Origin: Streptomyces candidus
GTDB lineage: Bacteria; Actinomycetota; Actinomycetes; Streptomycetales; Streptomycetaceae
DNA length: 64,000 nucleotides
Direction of reading: 5' to 3'
Assembly (NCBI RefSeq): GCF_014207445.1
Contig: NZ_JACHEM010000003.1
Span: 549,642 to 613,641 of the forward strand
Part shown: in pieces, positions 17,445 to 26,131 of the stretch
How positions within the stretch are numbered: the first letter of the stretch is position 1
Layout of the letters: each line of letters opens with the position of its first letter
Position numbers and translations under genes: made by a program
Notes under the pieces: model-generated
Seen by the model: the letters and a program-made list of their open reading frames with translations, nothing else
The model's database searches: none
What the model was told of the DNA's origin: nothing

Positions 17445-19838
17445 ATGTCCGACGTCGGCTTCCCCAGCGGGCGCCCCAGCCGCCGGTTCAGTCCCCGGAG
17501 GTCCTCGCGCGCCCGCCGCGGGCTCGCGCTCCTCACCAGCGGTGTGCTCGCGCTCCCCGCACTGGCCGCGTGCGGCGGATCCGAGGACGAGGAGGCGACG
17601 GGAGGGGTGACGGCGGTTTCGGCGGACCTCGCCGCGGCCCAGCGCGAGCAGGTCGCCGACGGGGGCACCCTGGACTGGGCCGTCGACTCGATGCCGCCCA
17701 CCTACAACGCCTTCCAGGCCGACGCCGACGCCACCACCGCGCGCGTCGCGGGCGCGGTGCTGCCGTCCCTGTTCGTGCTCGACGAGGCGGGCAGGCCGCA
17801 GCGCAACCCGGACTTCCTGGAAGACGCCTCGATCATCGAGCGCGAACCCAAGCAGGTCGTCCTCTACAAGATCAACCAGCAGGCGGTGTGGAGCGACGGC
17901 CGGGAGATCGGGGCAGCCGACTTCGTCGCCCAGTGGCGGGCGCTGCGCGGCGAGGACTCGGCGTTCTGGACCGCGCGCAACGCGGGCTACGAGCGCATCG
18001 AGAAGATCGAGAAGGGCGCCGACAACCTTGAGGTGAAGGTCACCTACGCCAAGCCGTACGCCGACTGGCGTTCCCTGTTCACCCCGCTGTACCCGAAGGC
18101 CGTGATGGGCACCCCCAACGCCTTCAACGACGGCTCGCGCGCCGGCCTCAAGCAGACCGCGGGCCCCTTCCGCCCGGCGAACCCCGACCGCGAGGACGGC
18201 TCCGTGGTCCTGGAACGCAACCCGCGTTGGTGGGGGAAGCCCGCGAAGCTCGACAAACTGGTACTGCGCGAGGTCCCCCGCGACAAGCGCGCCTCCGCGC
18301 TCGCCGCGGGCCGCCTCGACATCGCCGAGATCGACCCGAGCGCCCTGGAACGCATCGAGCGCGCGGCCAAGGAGGGCGGCAAGGCCCGCCTGACCCACGG
18401 TCCCGGCTCCTCCACCACGCCCGCCCAGGCGCTCCGCTCCTGGGCGCGGGCGCACGGCGCCGTCGACGAGGAGGAGGCCGAGGCCGAACAGGAGGTTCGC
18501 GCGAAGGCCCGTACGGCCCGCCGGCAGTACGAGGACGAGCAGCGCGCCCTGCGCGGTTTCACCGTACGGAAGTCCCTGGAGCCCGCGTACACCCAGCTCG
18601 CCCTGAACGGCGCCTCCGGTCCGCTCGCCGACGAGCGGGTGCGCCGCGCCGTGGCCCGTGCGCTGAACCGCCAGGAGATCGCCGAGACCGTCCTGAAACC
18701 GCTCGGACTGCCCGCCGCCGCGCTCGGCAGTCACCTCGCCCTCGCCGGGCAGGACTCGTACGCCGACGGCAGCGACGCACTCGGCAGCCAGGACACCGGC
18801 GCCGCGCAGACCCTGCTCGCCGAGGCGGGCTGGACCCGGGACGGGGCCGCCCGCACGGCGGACGCCGGCCGCGCGGGCAGCCGTTCCGACGAGCAGAAGA
18901 AGAAGCCGGAGCAGGCGAAGAAGGACGGCGACGCGGCGTCCGACGACGGGATGTACATCGTCGGGGACGACGGGAAGAGCGGCGAGGACACGGGCAGGGA
19001 CGCAGACGGGAAGAGCGGCGACGGGAAGAGCGGCGACGACCCCTTCCGCGTCCGGTCCGGGACCTACGTCCTGGCCCCGGCGCCCGGACGCCGCGACACC
19101 CTCGCCGCCCCGCAGTGGCAACGCGCCCCGTACGCGGAGGACGACCGCACCGACAGCAAGACCGAGGCACAGGAGAAGAAGGGCGGGATGGCCGGCGCCT
19201 ACGCCCCGCGCGGCACGGCGGCCCCCCGCGCCGCCGGAGAGGGCGACGCGGCGGCCGGCTCCGCGAAGGCGCCCCTCCTCGTCGGCAAGAACGGCAAACC
19301 GCTGTCGCTGCGCTTCGTACTGCCCGCCGACCCCGGCTCGGCGGCGCTGCGCACCGTGGGCGCCCGGATCTCGCGGATGCTGGAGACCATCGGCGTACGC
19401 ACCGAGATCACCAAGGTGGAGGACGCGAGCTACTTCAAGGACCACATCGCCTCCGGCGACTTCGACCTGGCGCTCTACTCCTGGCCGGGCACCGCCTACC
19501 CCGCGACCGACGGGCGGCCGATCTTCGCCAAGCCCGAGCCCGCCGCGGACGGCTCGCTGCTCGTCGAGCAGAACTACACCCGGGTCGGCACCGACCACAT
19601 CGACCAGCTCTTCGACCAGGCCGCCGCCGAGCTCGACGAGGAGGCGGCCCGCGAGCTGGTCAGGAAGGCCGACCAGCGGATCTGGGCGGCGGCGGGGTCC
19701 ATTCCGCTCTACCAGCGTCCCGAGCTGGTCGCCGTCAGGCCGAACCTCGTGAACGCGGGCGCCTTCGGGTTCTCCTCGCCCCGCTACCAGGACATCGGAT
19801 TCAAGAAGCCCGATTCGGCCAAAGATGCGCGCAAGTAA
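17445..19838 (+). CDS. LpqW-like substrate-binding-fold lipoprotein
   Basis: A 797-residue lipoprotein with a long basic N-terminus and lipobox 'LAAC' (lipidated C43). The body is an SBP_bac_5 (peptide-binding) fold: 'YKINQQAVWSDGREIGAADF', 'LALNGASGPLADERVRRAVARALNR' and a C-terminal 'YTRVGTDHIDQLFDQAAAEL' region. No permease genes adjoin it. It lies directly before typA, as lpqW does in mycobacteria, where LpqW steers lipomannan/phosphatidylinositol mannoside synthesis rather than transport. A charged, low-complexity insert (about residues 465-610, with 'DGKSGDGKSGDD') makes it much longer than a normal binding protein. The start follows GGAGGTCCAGCC. Confidence 0.88.
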   Translation: MSDVGFPSGRPSRRFSPRRSSRARRGLALLTSGVLALPALAACGGSEDEEATGGVTAVSADLAAAQREQVADGGTLDWAVDSMPPTYNAFQADADATTARVAGAVLPSLFVLDEAGRPQRNPDFLEDASIIEREPKQVVLYKINQQAVWSDGREIGAADFVAQWRALRGEDSAFWTARNAGYERIEKIEKGADNLEVKVTYAKPYADWRSLFTPLYPKAVMGTPNAFNDGSRAGLKQTAGPFRPANPDREDGSVVLERNPRWWGKPAKLDKLVLREVPRDKRASALAAGRLDIAEIDPSALERIERAAKEGGKARLTHGPGSSTTPAQALRSWARAHGAVDEEEAEAEQEVRAKARTARRQYEDEQRALRGFTVRKSLEPAYTQLALNGASGPLADERVRRAVARALNRQEIAETVLKPLGLPAAALGSHLALAGQDSYADGSDALGSQDTGAAQTLLAEAGWTRDGAARTADAGRAGSRSDEQKKKPEQAKKDGDAASDDGMYIVGDDGKSGEDTGRDADGKSGDGKSGDDPFRVRSGTYVLAPAPGRRDTLAAPQWQRAPYAEDDRTDSKTEAQEKKGGMAGAYAPRGTAAPRAAGEGDAAAGSAKAPLLVGKNGKPLSLRFVLPADPGSAALRTVGARISRMLETIGVRTEITKVEDASYFKDHIASGDFDLALYSWPGTAYPATDGRPIFAKPEPAADGSLLVEQNYTRVGTDHIDQLFDQAAAELDEEAARELVRKADQRIWAAAGSIPLYQRPELVAVRPNLVNAGAFGFSSPRYQDIGFKKPDSAKDARK

Positions 19839-19912
19839 CCGCAAATAGGGGCGGAGTTGCAGGTCAGCATGCGTCTCGGGATCTGAGAATCAGCTCAGTT
19901 TCGGCTCAATTT

Positions 19913-19942
19913 CCTTGCCCGCCGGGATTCCGGCGGGCAAGG
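19913..19942 (+). terminator. Terminator after the LpqW-like gene
   Basis: A perfect 13-bp stem (19913-19925 with 19930-19942) and GATT loop sit 75 bp after the stop codon. The rest of the 313-bp gap before typA, including TACCAT at 20062-20067, probably holds the typA promoter. Confidence 0.7.
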
Positions 19943-20151
19943 TCGTCACTGACTCCTTGACCCGGAACCCAGCCTCCCCCCCCAGCTCGCGGGACCCCCA
20001 CCCCACCCCCGCGGTACCCCCTCACGATCGGCCCGGGAAGCCCGTCCCGCGACAGCCCCGTACCATGGGGTAAGCCGTGGCGCGTCCGCCCGGTGGGCGT
20101 ACGAGGAACGAGACGCCGCATCCCCCGATCGAGAGAAGCGTTAAGCCACCT

Positions 20152-22023
20152 ATGCCCACGCGCCACGACATCCGTAACGTTGCCATCGTCGCCCACGTCG
20201 ACCACGGCAAGACCACCCTGGTCGACGCCATGCTCAAGCAGGCCGGCGCCTTCGCCGCGCACGCCGCTGAGTCGCTCGACGACCGCATGATGGACAGCAA
20301 CGACCTGGAGCGTGAGAAGGGCATCACGATCCTGGCCAAGAACACCGCGGTGAAGTACCACCCGAAGGATGGCGGCGACGTCATCACGATCAACATCATC
20401 GACACCCCCGGTCACGCCGACTTCGGTGGTGAGGTCGAGCGCGGCCTGTCGATGGTCGACGCGGTCGTCCTGCTGGTCGACGCGTCCGAGGGCCCGCTGC
20501 CGCAGACCCGCTTCGTGCTGCGCAAGGCGCTGGCCGCGAAGATGCCGGTCATCCTCTGCATCAACAAGACGGACCGCCCGGACTCCCGGATCGCCGAGGT
20601 CGTCGACGAGACGTACGACCTGTTCCTGGACCTGGACGCGGACGAGGACCAGATCGAGTTCCCGATCGTCTACGCCTGCGCGCGTGACGGCGTCGCCTCG
20701 CTGACCAAGCCGGAGGACGGCACCGTCCCGCCGGACAGCGAGAACCTGGAGCCGTTCTTCACCACGATCCTCCAGCACGTCCCGGCACCCGAGTACGACG
20801 AGGCCGCCCCGCTTCAGGCGCACGTCACCAACCTCGACGCCGACAACTTCCTCGGCCGCATCGCGCTCTGCCGCGTGGAGCAGGGCGAGCTGCGCAAGGG
20901 CCAGACCGTGGCCTGGATCAAGCGCGACGGCACGATGTCCAACGTCCGCATCACCGAGCTGATGATGACCGAGGCCCTCACCCGCAAGCCCGCCGAGGTG
21001 GCCGGCCCGGGCGACATCTGCGCCATCGCCGGTATCCCGGACATCATGATCGGCGAGACCCTGGCCGACCCCGAGAACCCGATCGCGCTGCCGCTGATCA
21101 CGGTCGACGAGCCGGCGATCTCGATGACCATCGGTGCCAACACCTCGCCGCTGGTCGGCAAGGGCGGCAAGGGCCACAAGGTCACCGCGCGCCAGATCAA
21201 GGACCGTCTCGACCGCGAGCTGGTCGGCAACGTCTCGCTGCGCGTCCTGGACACCGAGCGCCCCGACGCCTGGGAGGTGCAGGGCCGCGGTGAGCTGGCG
21301 CTGGCCATCCTGGTCGAGCAGATGCGCCGCGAGGGCTTCGAGCTGACCGTCGGCAAGCCCGAGGTGGTCACCAAGGAGATCGACGGCAAGAAGCACGAGC
21401 CGATCGAGCGCATGACGATCGACTCGCCGGAGGAGCACCTCGGCGCCATCACGCAGCTCATGGCGACCCGCAAGGGCCGCATGGAGACCATGACGAACCA
21501 CGGCTCCGGCTGGGTCCGCATGGAGTGGATCGTCCCGTCCCGCGGCCTCATCGGCTTCCGTACGGAGTTCCTCACGCAGACCCGCGGCACCGGCATCGCG
21601 CACTCCATCTTCGAGGGCCACGAGCCGTGGTTCGGCGACCTGCGCACCCGTCACAACGGCTCGCTGGTCGCCGACCGCGCGGGCTCGGTCACGCCGTTCG
21701 CGATGGTCAACCTCCAGGAGCGCGGTGTCATCTTCACCGAGGCCGGCACCGAGGTGTACGAGGGCATGATCATCGGTGAGAACTCGCGGGCCGACGACAT
21801 GGACGTGAACATCACCAAGGAGAAGAAGCTCACCAACATGCGTGCGGCTTCCGCGGACACCACGGAGAACGTGGTTCCGGCCCGCAAGCTCTCCCTGGAG
21901 CAGTCCCTGGAGTTCTGCCGCGAGGACGAGTGCATCGAGGTGACCCCGGAGACCGTGCGTATCCGCAAGGTCGTCCTGGACGCCAAGGAGCGCGGCCGCA
22001 CCGCCTCGCGCGCCAAGCGCTAA
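20152..22023 (+). CDS. typA: Translational GTPase TypA/BipA
   Basis: A 623-residue GTPase of the EF-G family. G1 'AHVDHGKTTL' is at residues 14-23, 'EREKGITI' covers switch I, G3 is 'DTPGHADFGGEVER', and G4 is 'NKTDRPD'. The domain II, III and V features and the BipA-specific C-terminal region ('GIGTAHS'-equivalent 'GTGIAHSIFEGHEPW', 'GQIANRQNGS'-equivalent 'RTRHNGSLVADRAG') are all seen. TypA binds the ribosome in a GTP-dependent way and helps 50S assembly and stress adaptation. I prefer ATG 20152 over the in-frame GTG at 20077, whose extra 25 residues are not family-like. Confidence 0.97.
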   Translation: MPTRHDIRNVAIVAHVDHGKTTLVDAMLKQAGAFAAHAAESLDDRMMDSNDLEREKGITILAKNTAVKYHPKDGGDVITINIIDTPGHADFGGEVERGLSMVDAVVLLVDASEGPLPQTRFVLRKALAAKMPVILCINKTDRPDSRIAEVVDETYDLFLDLDADEDQIEFPIVYACARDGVASLTKPEDGTVPPDSENLEPFFTTILQHVPAPEYDEAAPLQAHVTNLDADNFLGRIALCRVEQGELRKGQTVAWIKRDGTMSNVRITELMMTEALTRKPAEVAGPGDICAIAGIPDIMIGETLADPENPIALPLITVDEPAISMTIGANTSPLVGKGGKGHKVTARQIKDRLDRELVGNVSLRVLDTERPDAWEVQGRGELALAILVEQMRREGFELTVGKPEVVTKEIDGKKHEPIERMTIDSPEEHLGAITQLMATRKGRMETMTNHGSGWVRMEWIVPSRGLIGFRTEFLTQTRGTGIAHSIFEGHEPWFGDLRTRHNGSLVADRAGSVTPFAMVNLQERGVIFTEAGTEVYEGMIIGENSRADDMDVNITKEKKLTNMRAASADTTENVVPARKLSLEQSLEFCREDECIEVTPETVRIRKVVLDAKERGRTASRAKR

Positions 22024-22092
22024 GCGTCCCGCGCGCCACGCGCAGCCGCCGAGCACCGGCCGTCACAGGCCGACCGCTTCGCCCGCCATGCA

Positions 22093-22130
22093 CGGAGGGC
22101 CCGGTACCCCGAGGGGTGCCGGGCCCTCCG
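22093..22130 (+). terminator. Terminator after typA
   Basis: An 18-bp stem (22093-22110 with 22113-22130) with one T-G wobble and a very tight loop lies 70 bp after the typA stop codon. Confidence 0.75.
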
Positions 22131-22510
22131 TACGCCCGGACGGGCTCACGTCGACGATCCGCGCCGTCGGTCAAGTCGTTTTCATGACCCGAGTGTCCGG
22201 ATATCGGTCCACACTCTCCGGAAGTTGCGTTAACAGTCCGTTTCGGGGGTGTCTGTCTACGCTCGCTTTGTCCGTATTTCGGGCACTCGGTGGTAAGTGA
22301 TGTTGTCAAAACGAGACCCGTTAAGTGTGGTTTACGGTCCGGGCGTACTTAATAGTTGGCTCCATTGAGCTCGGGTCAATGGGTCACGCGCTGTGGGGAG
22401 CGCCGACTCACGAGCACACTCGGGGTGCGGGAACCTTCGTCGTCAGGGGTGTCGGCGAGATCCTCCTGTACCCCCTCTTAAGTGATCAGTGGACTCATGA
22501 GGAGGAACCC
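22131..22510 (+). promoter_or_regulatory. Long AT-richer leader/promoter region of peptide operon 1
   Basis: This 380-bp stretch holds no credible gene and is clearly less GC-rich than its surroundings. TTGTCA at 22303-22308 could be a -35, but no well-spaced -10 is clear. The length suggests several regulators or a long 5' leader. The translation start itself has a strong GGAGGA at 22501. Confidence 0.4.
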
Positions 22511-24139
22511 ATGCGCGGTGCAAAGAGTGCCAAGTGGGTTGCAGGTGCCATAGTCGTCGCTCTCTCGGCAACGGCCTGCGGCGGTTCGGACGGCGGCGGT
22601 GACACGGGCTCGACCGGCAAGGACAAGTCCAAGCCCGCCGGTTACATCTCCATGGACCTGACGGAGCCGCAGAAGCCGCTCAACCCGGGTGACACGAACG
22701 AGTCCCAGGGCGCGTACGTCATCCGCTCGGTGTTCACGCAGCTCCTGACGTTCGACGAGGCCGGCAAGATCGTCTACACGAACGCCGAGTCCGTGAAGTC
22801 GGACGACAGCAAGACGTGGACCGTCAAGCTCAAGAAGGGCTGGAAGTTCCACAACGGCGAGGCGGTCACCGCCGAGTCGTACGTCAACGCCTGGAACTGG
22901 TACGCCGCTGCCAAGAACAAGGTGCAGAACGCGCCCTGGTTCTCGGACATCAAGGGCTTCAAGTCGGTCAACCCGGGCGAGGGCAAGACGGCCACCTCCG
23001 AGAAGATGGAGGGCCTGAAGGTCGTCGACGAGACGACGTTCACGATCGAGCTGGAGAAGCCGGTCCCGTACTTCGAGTACAAGATCGGTTACTCGACCTT
23101 CGCGCCGCTGCCCAAGGTCTTCTACAACGACCCGAAGGGCTTCGCCCAGAAGCCGATCGGCAACGGTCCCTACATCTTCGAGAAGTGGGACCACAAGAAG
23201 CTCATCCAGGTCAAGGCCAACCCGGACTACCAGGGTCCGAACAAGGCCAAGAACAAGGGCATCCAGTTCAAGAACTACTCGACCGTCGAGGCCGCGTACC
23301 AGGACCTGCTGTCCGGCAAGTTGGACATCATCAGGCAGGTCGGCCCCAAGGACCTCCCGAAGTACCACCAGGACCTCGGTGACCGGGTGGTCGACAAGGA
23401 GTTCGCGGGCGTCCAGACGCTGGTGCCGGCCTTCTACAGCAAGACCTTCAAGGGCATCGACCCGAAGGTCATCCAGGGTCTGTCCATGGCGATCAACCGT
23501 GACCAGATCACCAAGACGGTGCTCAACAACACCCGTACCCCGCTGAAGGGCTTCACGCCGAAGGGCGTCGAGGGCTACCAGGAGCTGGACACGGACGTCT
23601 TCACGTTCAACCCGACGAAGGCCAAGCAGCTCGTCAAGGACAACGGCGGCGTCCCCGGCAACAAGATGTGGATCCAGTACAACGCCGACGGCGGCCACAA
23701 GGAGTGGGTCACGGCCGTCTGCGAGTCGATCCGCAACGCGACCGGAGTCGACTGCATCGGCGACCCGAAGCCGGACTTCCAGACCGACCTGGAGGCCCGC
23801 GACGCCGACAAGGTCAAGAGCGCCTACCGCGGTGGCTGGATCGCGGACTACCCGCTGAACGTCAACTTCCTGCGCGAGCTGTACGACAGCAACGCCGAGT
23901 CGAACAATGGCCGCTTCAAGGACAAGGCCGTCGACGAGGCCTTCCGCAAGGGTGACAACGCCAAGACCCTGGAAGAGTCCATCAAGCTGTACCAGGACGC
24001 CGAGAAGATGCTCGTCGAGAAGATGCCGGCGATCCCGCTGTGGCAGTACCGCACCAACGGCGGTCACTCCAAGGAAGTCGCGAACGTCGACCTCGACTTC
24101 CACGGTGAGTACGTCCTGACCGACGTCACCACCAAGTAG
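22511..24139 (+). CDS. Oligopeptide ABC transporter binding lipoprotein (operon 1)
   Basis: A 542-residue SBP_bac_5 lipoprotein; signal peptide and lipobox 'SATAC' put the lipid on C23. Typical features are 'GDTNESQGAYVIRSVFTQLLTFD', 'KKGWKFHNGEAVTAESYVNAWNWYA', 'PIGNGPYIFEKWD', 'GLSMAINRDQITKT' and 'MPAIPLWQYRTNGG'. It captures extracellular peptides for the permease encoded just downstream. The start is fixed by GGAGGAACCC before ATG 22511. It has exactly the same length as its paralogue at 29170. A strong hairpin follows the gene. This may be the local equivalent of BldKB-type peptide sensing, but that is not proven. Confidence 0.95.
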   Translation: MRGAKSAKWVAGAIVVALSATACGGSDGGGDTGSTGKDKSKPAGYISMDLTEPQKPLNPGDTNESQGAYVIRSVFTQLLTFDEAGKIVYTNAESVKSDDSKTWTVKLKKGWKFHNGEAVTAESYVNAWNWYAAAKNKVQNAPWFSDIKGFKSVNPGEGKTATSEKMEGLKVVDETTFTIELEKPVPYFEYKIGYSTFAPLPKVFYNDPKGFAQKPIGNGPYIFEKWDHKKLIQVKANPDYQGPNKAKNKGIQFKNYSTVEAAYQDLLSGKLDIIRQVGPKDLPKYHQDLGDRVVDKEFAGVQTLVPAFYSKTFKGIDPKVIQGLSMAINRDQITKTVLNNTRTPLKGFTPKGVEGYQELDTDVFTFNPTKAKQLVKDNGGVPGNKMWIQYNADGGHKEWVTAVCESIRNATGVDCIGDPKPDFQTDLEARDADKVKSAYRGGWIADYPLNVNFLRELYDSNAESNNGRFKDKAVDEAFRKGDNAKTLEESIKLYQDAEKMLVEKMPAIPLWQYRTNGGHSKEVANVDLDFHGEYVLTDVTTK

Positions 24140-24196
24140 CCCCCAGCCTGCGGGCCACCCTCACTCGGCCATTACCCGCCACCGCATCTGGCGGCA

Positions 24197-24236
24197 GGCC
24201 CAGGGGCCGCTCCCGACCGGGAGCGGCCCCTGGGCC
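24197..24236 (+). terminator. Intra-operon hairpin (partial terminator/attenuator)
   Basis: A perfect 18-bp stem (24197-24214 with 24219-24236) with loop GACC lies between the binding-protein gene and the first permease gene. Such hairpins cause partial termination or protect upstream mRNA, giving excess binding protein over permease. The paralogous operon has only 49 bp at this point and no hairpin. Confidence 0.7.
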
Positions 24237-24259
24237 GCAGTATTCACACGGAGGCACAC

Positions 24260-25189
24260 ATGGGGCGCTATGTCGCGAGGCGACTGCTCCAGATGATCCC
24301 GGTCTTCCTCGGGTCGACCTTGCTGGTCTTCTGCATGATGTACGCGCTGCCCGGTGACCCCGTGCGCGCCCTCGCAGGCGAACAGACCGTCGACCCGGCG
24401 CAGATCGCCGCGTTGAAGAAGGACCTCGGGCTCGATCTTCCGCTCTGGCACCAGTACTGGAACTATCTGGTGAACCTCTTCCAGGGCGACTTCGGCACCC
24501 AGATCGCCAGTGGGCGGCCGGTGGCCGAGATCATCTCGGAGGCGTTCCCGATCACGATCAGGCTCGCCCTGTTCGCCTTCACGTTCGTCGTGGTGGCCGG
24601 CATCTCGATCGGCATCTTCGCCGGTCTCAAAGCCGACACCCTCCGGGACCGCGGGCTGCTCATCCTGACGCTGCTCCTGATCTCGGTCCCCTCCTTCGTG
24701 CTGGGCCTCGTCGCCCAGTCGTTCTTCGCCCACCAGTTGGGCTGGGTCGACCCCAACGTCAGTGACGCCGCCCCCTGGGGCGAACTCATCCTCCCGGCGA
24801 CGGTCCTGGCCTCCCTCTCCCTGGCCTACGTGGCGAGGCTGACCCGTACCTCGGTCGCGGAGAACCTGCGCTCGGACTACATGCGCACCGCGGTCGCCAA
24901 GGGTCTGCCCAAGCGCCGCATCATCGGCGTCCACCTGATGCGCAACTCGCTCATCCCCGTGGTCACCTTCCTCGGCACCGACCTGGGTGCCCTGCTCGGC
25001 GGCGCCGTCGTCACCGAGGGCATCTTCAACGTCAAGGGCGTCGGTTACACCGTCTTCGGCGCGCTCAAGAGCCGTGAAGGCTCCACCGTGGTCGGCATCG
25101 TGACCCTCATCGTGGTCATCTACCTTGTCGCCAGCCTGCTCGTCGACCTGCTCTACGCGGTCCTGGACCCGAGGATCCGTTATGCCTGA
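24260..25189 (+). CDS. Oligopeptide ABC permease, OppB type (operon 1)
   Basis: A 309-residue inner-membrane permease with six predicted helices, starting 'MGRYVARRLLQMIPVFLGSTLLVF' as in OppB/DppB. The EAA loop that contacts the ATPases is 'YMRTAVAKGLPKRRIIGVHLMRNSLIPVV'. Family members form a heterodimeric pore with an OppC-type subunit. The start ATG follows GGAGG. The stop overlaps the start of the next gene by 8 bp, so OppB and OppC are coupled. Confidence 0.95.
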   Translation: MGRYVARRLLQMIPVFLGSTLLVFCMMYALPGDPVRALAGEQTVDPAQIAALKKDLGLDLPLWHQYWNYLVNLFQGDFGTQIASGRPVAEIISEAFPITIRLALFAFTFVVVAGISIGIFAGLKADTLRDRGLLILTLLLISVPSFVLGLVAQSFFAHQLGWVDPNVSDAAPWGELILPATVLASLSLAYVARLTRTSVAENLRSDYMRTAVAKGLPKRRIIGVHLMRNSLIPVVTFLGTDLGALLGGAVVTEGIFNVKGVGYTVFGALKSREGSTVVGIVTLIVVIYLVASLLVDLLYAVLDPRIRYA

Positions 25190-26120
25190 GGCACTCACCG
25201 TCAAGGACGAGAAGGCCACCGAGCCGACGGCCGCGGCCCCCGCGCCCGAGAAGGCCGCCAAGCCGCGCAGCCTCTGGTCCGACGCCTGGCACGACCTGCG
25301 CCGCAACCCGCTGTTCGTGGCCTCCGCGGTCCTCATCGCGCTGCTGCTGACGATGGCCTTCTTCCCGGGCCTGTTCACCAGCGCGGACCCCCGCTACGCG
25401 AACCTGGACTACTACCTCCAGAAGCCCAAGTGGGGCAACGTCTTCGACAAGGACTGGCTCGGCTACGACGTCCAGGGCCGCTCGATCTACGCGCGTGTCA
25501 TCTACGGCGCCCGTGCCTCGATCGCCGTGGCCGTCGCGGTCACCGCCATCGTGACGCTCCTGGGCACCGTGGTCGGCATGCTGGCCGGCTACTTCGGCGG
25601 CTGGATCGACACCCTGCTCTCCCGGATCACGGACATCTTCTTCGGCGTCCCGTTCATCCTGGGCGCCATGGTCGTCCTCACCTCCTTCGAGGTGCGTGCG
25701 CTGTACGTGGTGATCCTGGCCCTCGCGTTCCTCGGCTGGACCCAGATCGCCCGTGTGGCCCGGGGTTCCGTACTCACCATCAAGAACGCGGACTACGTGC
25801 AGGCGGCGAAGGCGCTCGGCGCCTCCACCCCGCGCATCCTGCTCAAGCACATCGTGCCCAACGCCATCGCCCCGGTGATCGTCGTCGCCACGATCGCGCT
25901 CGGCGGCTACATCTCGGCCGAGGCCACCCTGTCCTTCCTGGGCATCGGCCTCGCGGAGCCCACCGTGTCGTGGGGCGTCGACATCTCCTCGGGTCAGGAG
26001 CAGCTGCGCAATCAGCCCTCCATCCTCATGATCCCGTCGTTCATGGTGTCGGTCACCGTCCTCGCGTTCATCATGCTCGGCGATGCGGTACGCAACGCCC
26101 TCGACCCCAAGCTGCGCTGA
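25182..26120 (+). CDS. Oligopeptide ABC permease, OppC type (operon 1)
   Basis: A 312-residue permease. A cytoplasmic N-terminus (about 1-40) is followed by the conserved 'SLWSDAWHDLRRNPLFVASAVLIAL' OppC entry helix. The EAA loop is 'YVQAAKALGASTPRILLKHIVPNAIAPVI'; 'EATLSFLGIGLAEPTVSWG' is another OppC signature. It pairs with the upstream OppB to form the channel. The ATG overlaps the preceding stop by 8 bp. Confidence 0.95.
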   Translation: MPEALTVKDEKATEPTAAAPAPEKAAKPRSLWSDAWHDLRRNPLFVASAVLIALLLTMAFFPGLFTSADPRYANLDYYLQKPKWGNVFDKDWLGYDVQGRSIYARVIYGARASIAVAVAVTAIVTLLGTVVGMLAGYFGGWIDTLLSRITDIFFGVPFILGAMVVLTSFEVRALYVVILALAFLGWTQIARVARGSVLTIKNADYVQAAKALGASTPRILLKHIVPNAIAPVIVVATIALGGYISAEATLSFLGIGLAEPTVSWGVDISSGQEQLRNQPSILMIPSFMVSVTVLAFIMLGDAVRNALDPKLR

Positions 26121-26131
26121 GGGAGGCGTAC

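Noticed and set aside
17367..19844. An 825-codon open frame on the minus strand opposite the LpqW-like gene
   Set aside because: Same artefact of third-position GC; the plus-strand protein has a lipobox and a clear fold.
20077..20151. GTG 20077 as the typA start, adding 25 residues
   Set aside because: The extra residues are Pro/Arg-rich and unlike TypA N-termini, which begin near 'MPTRHDIRNVAIVAHVDHGKT'.
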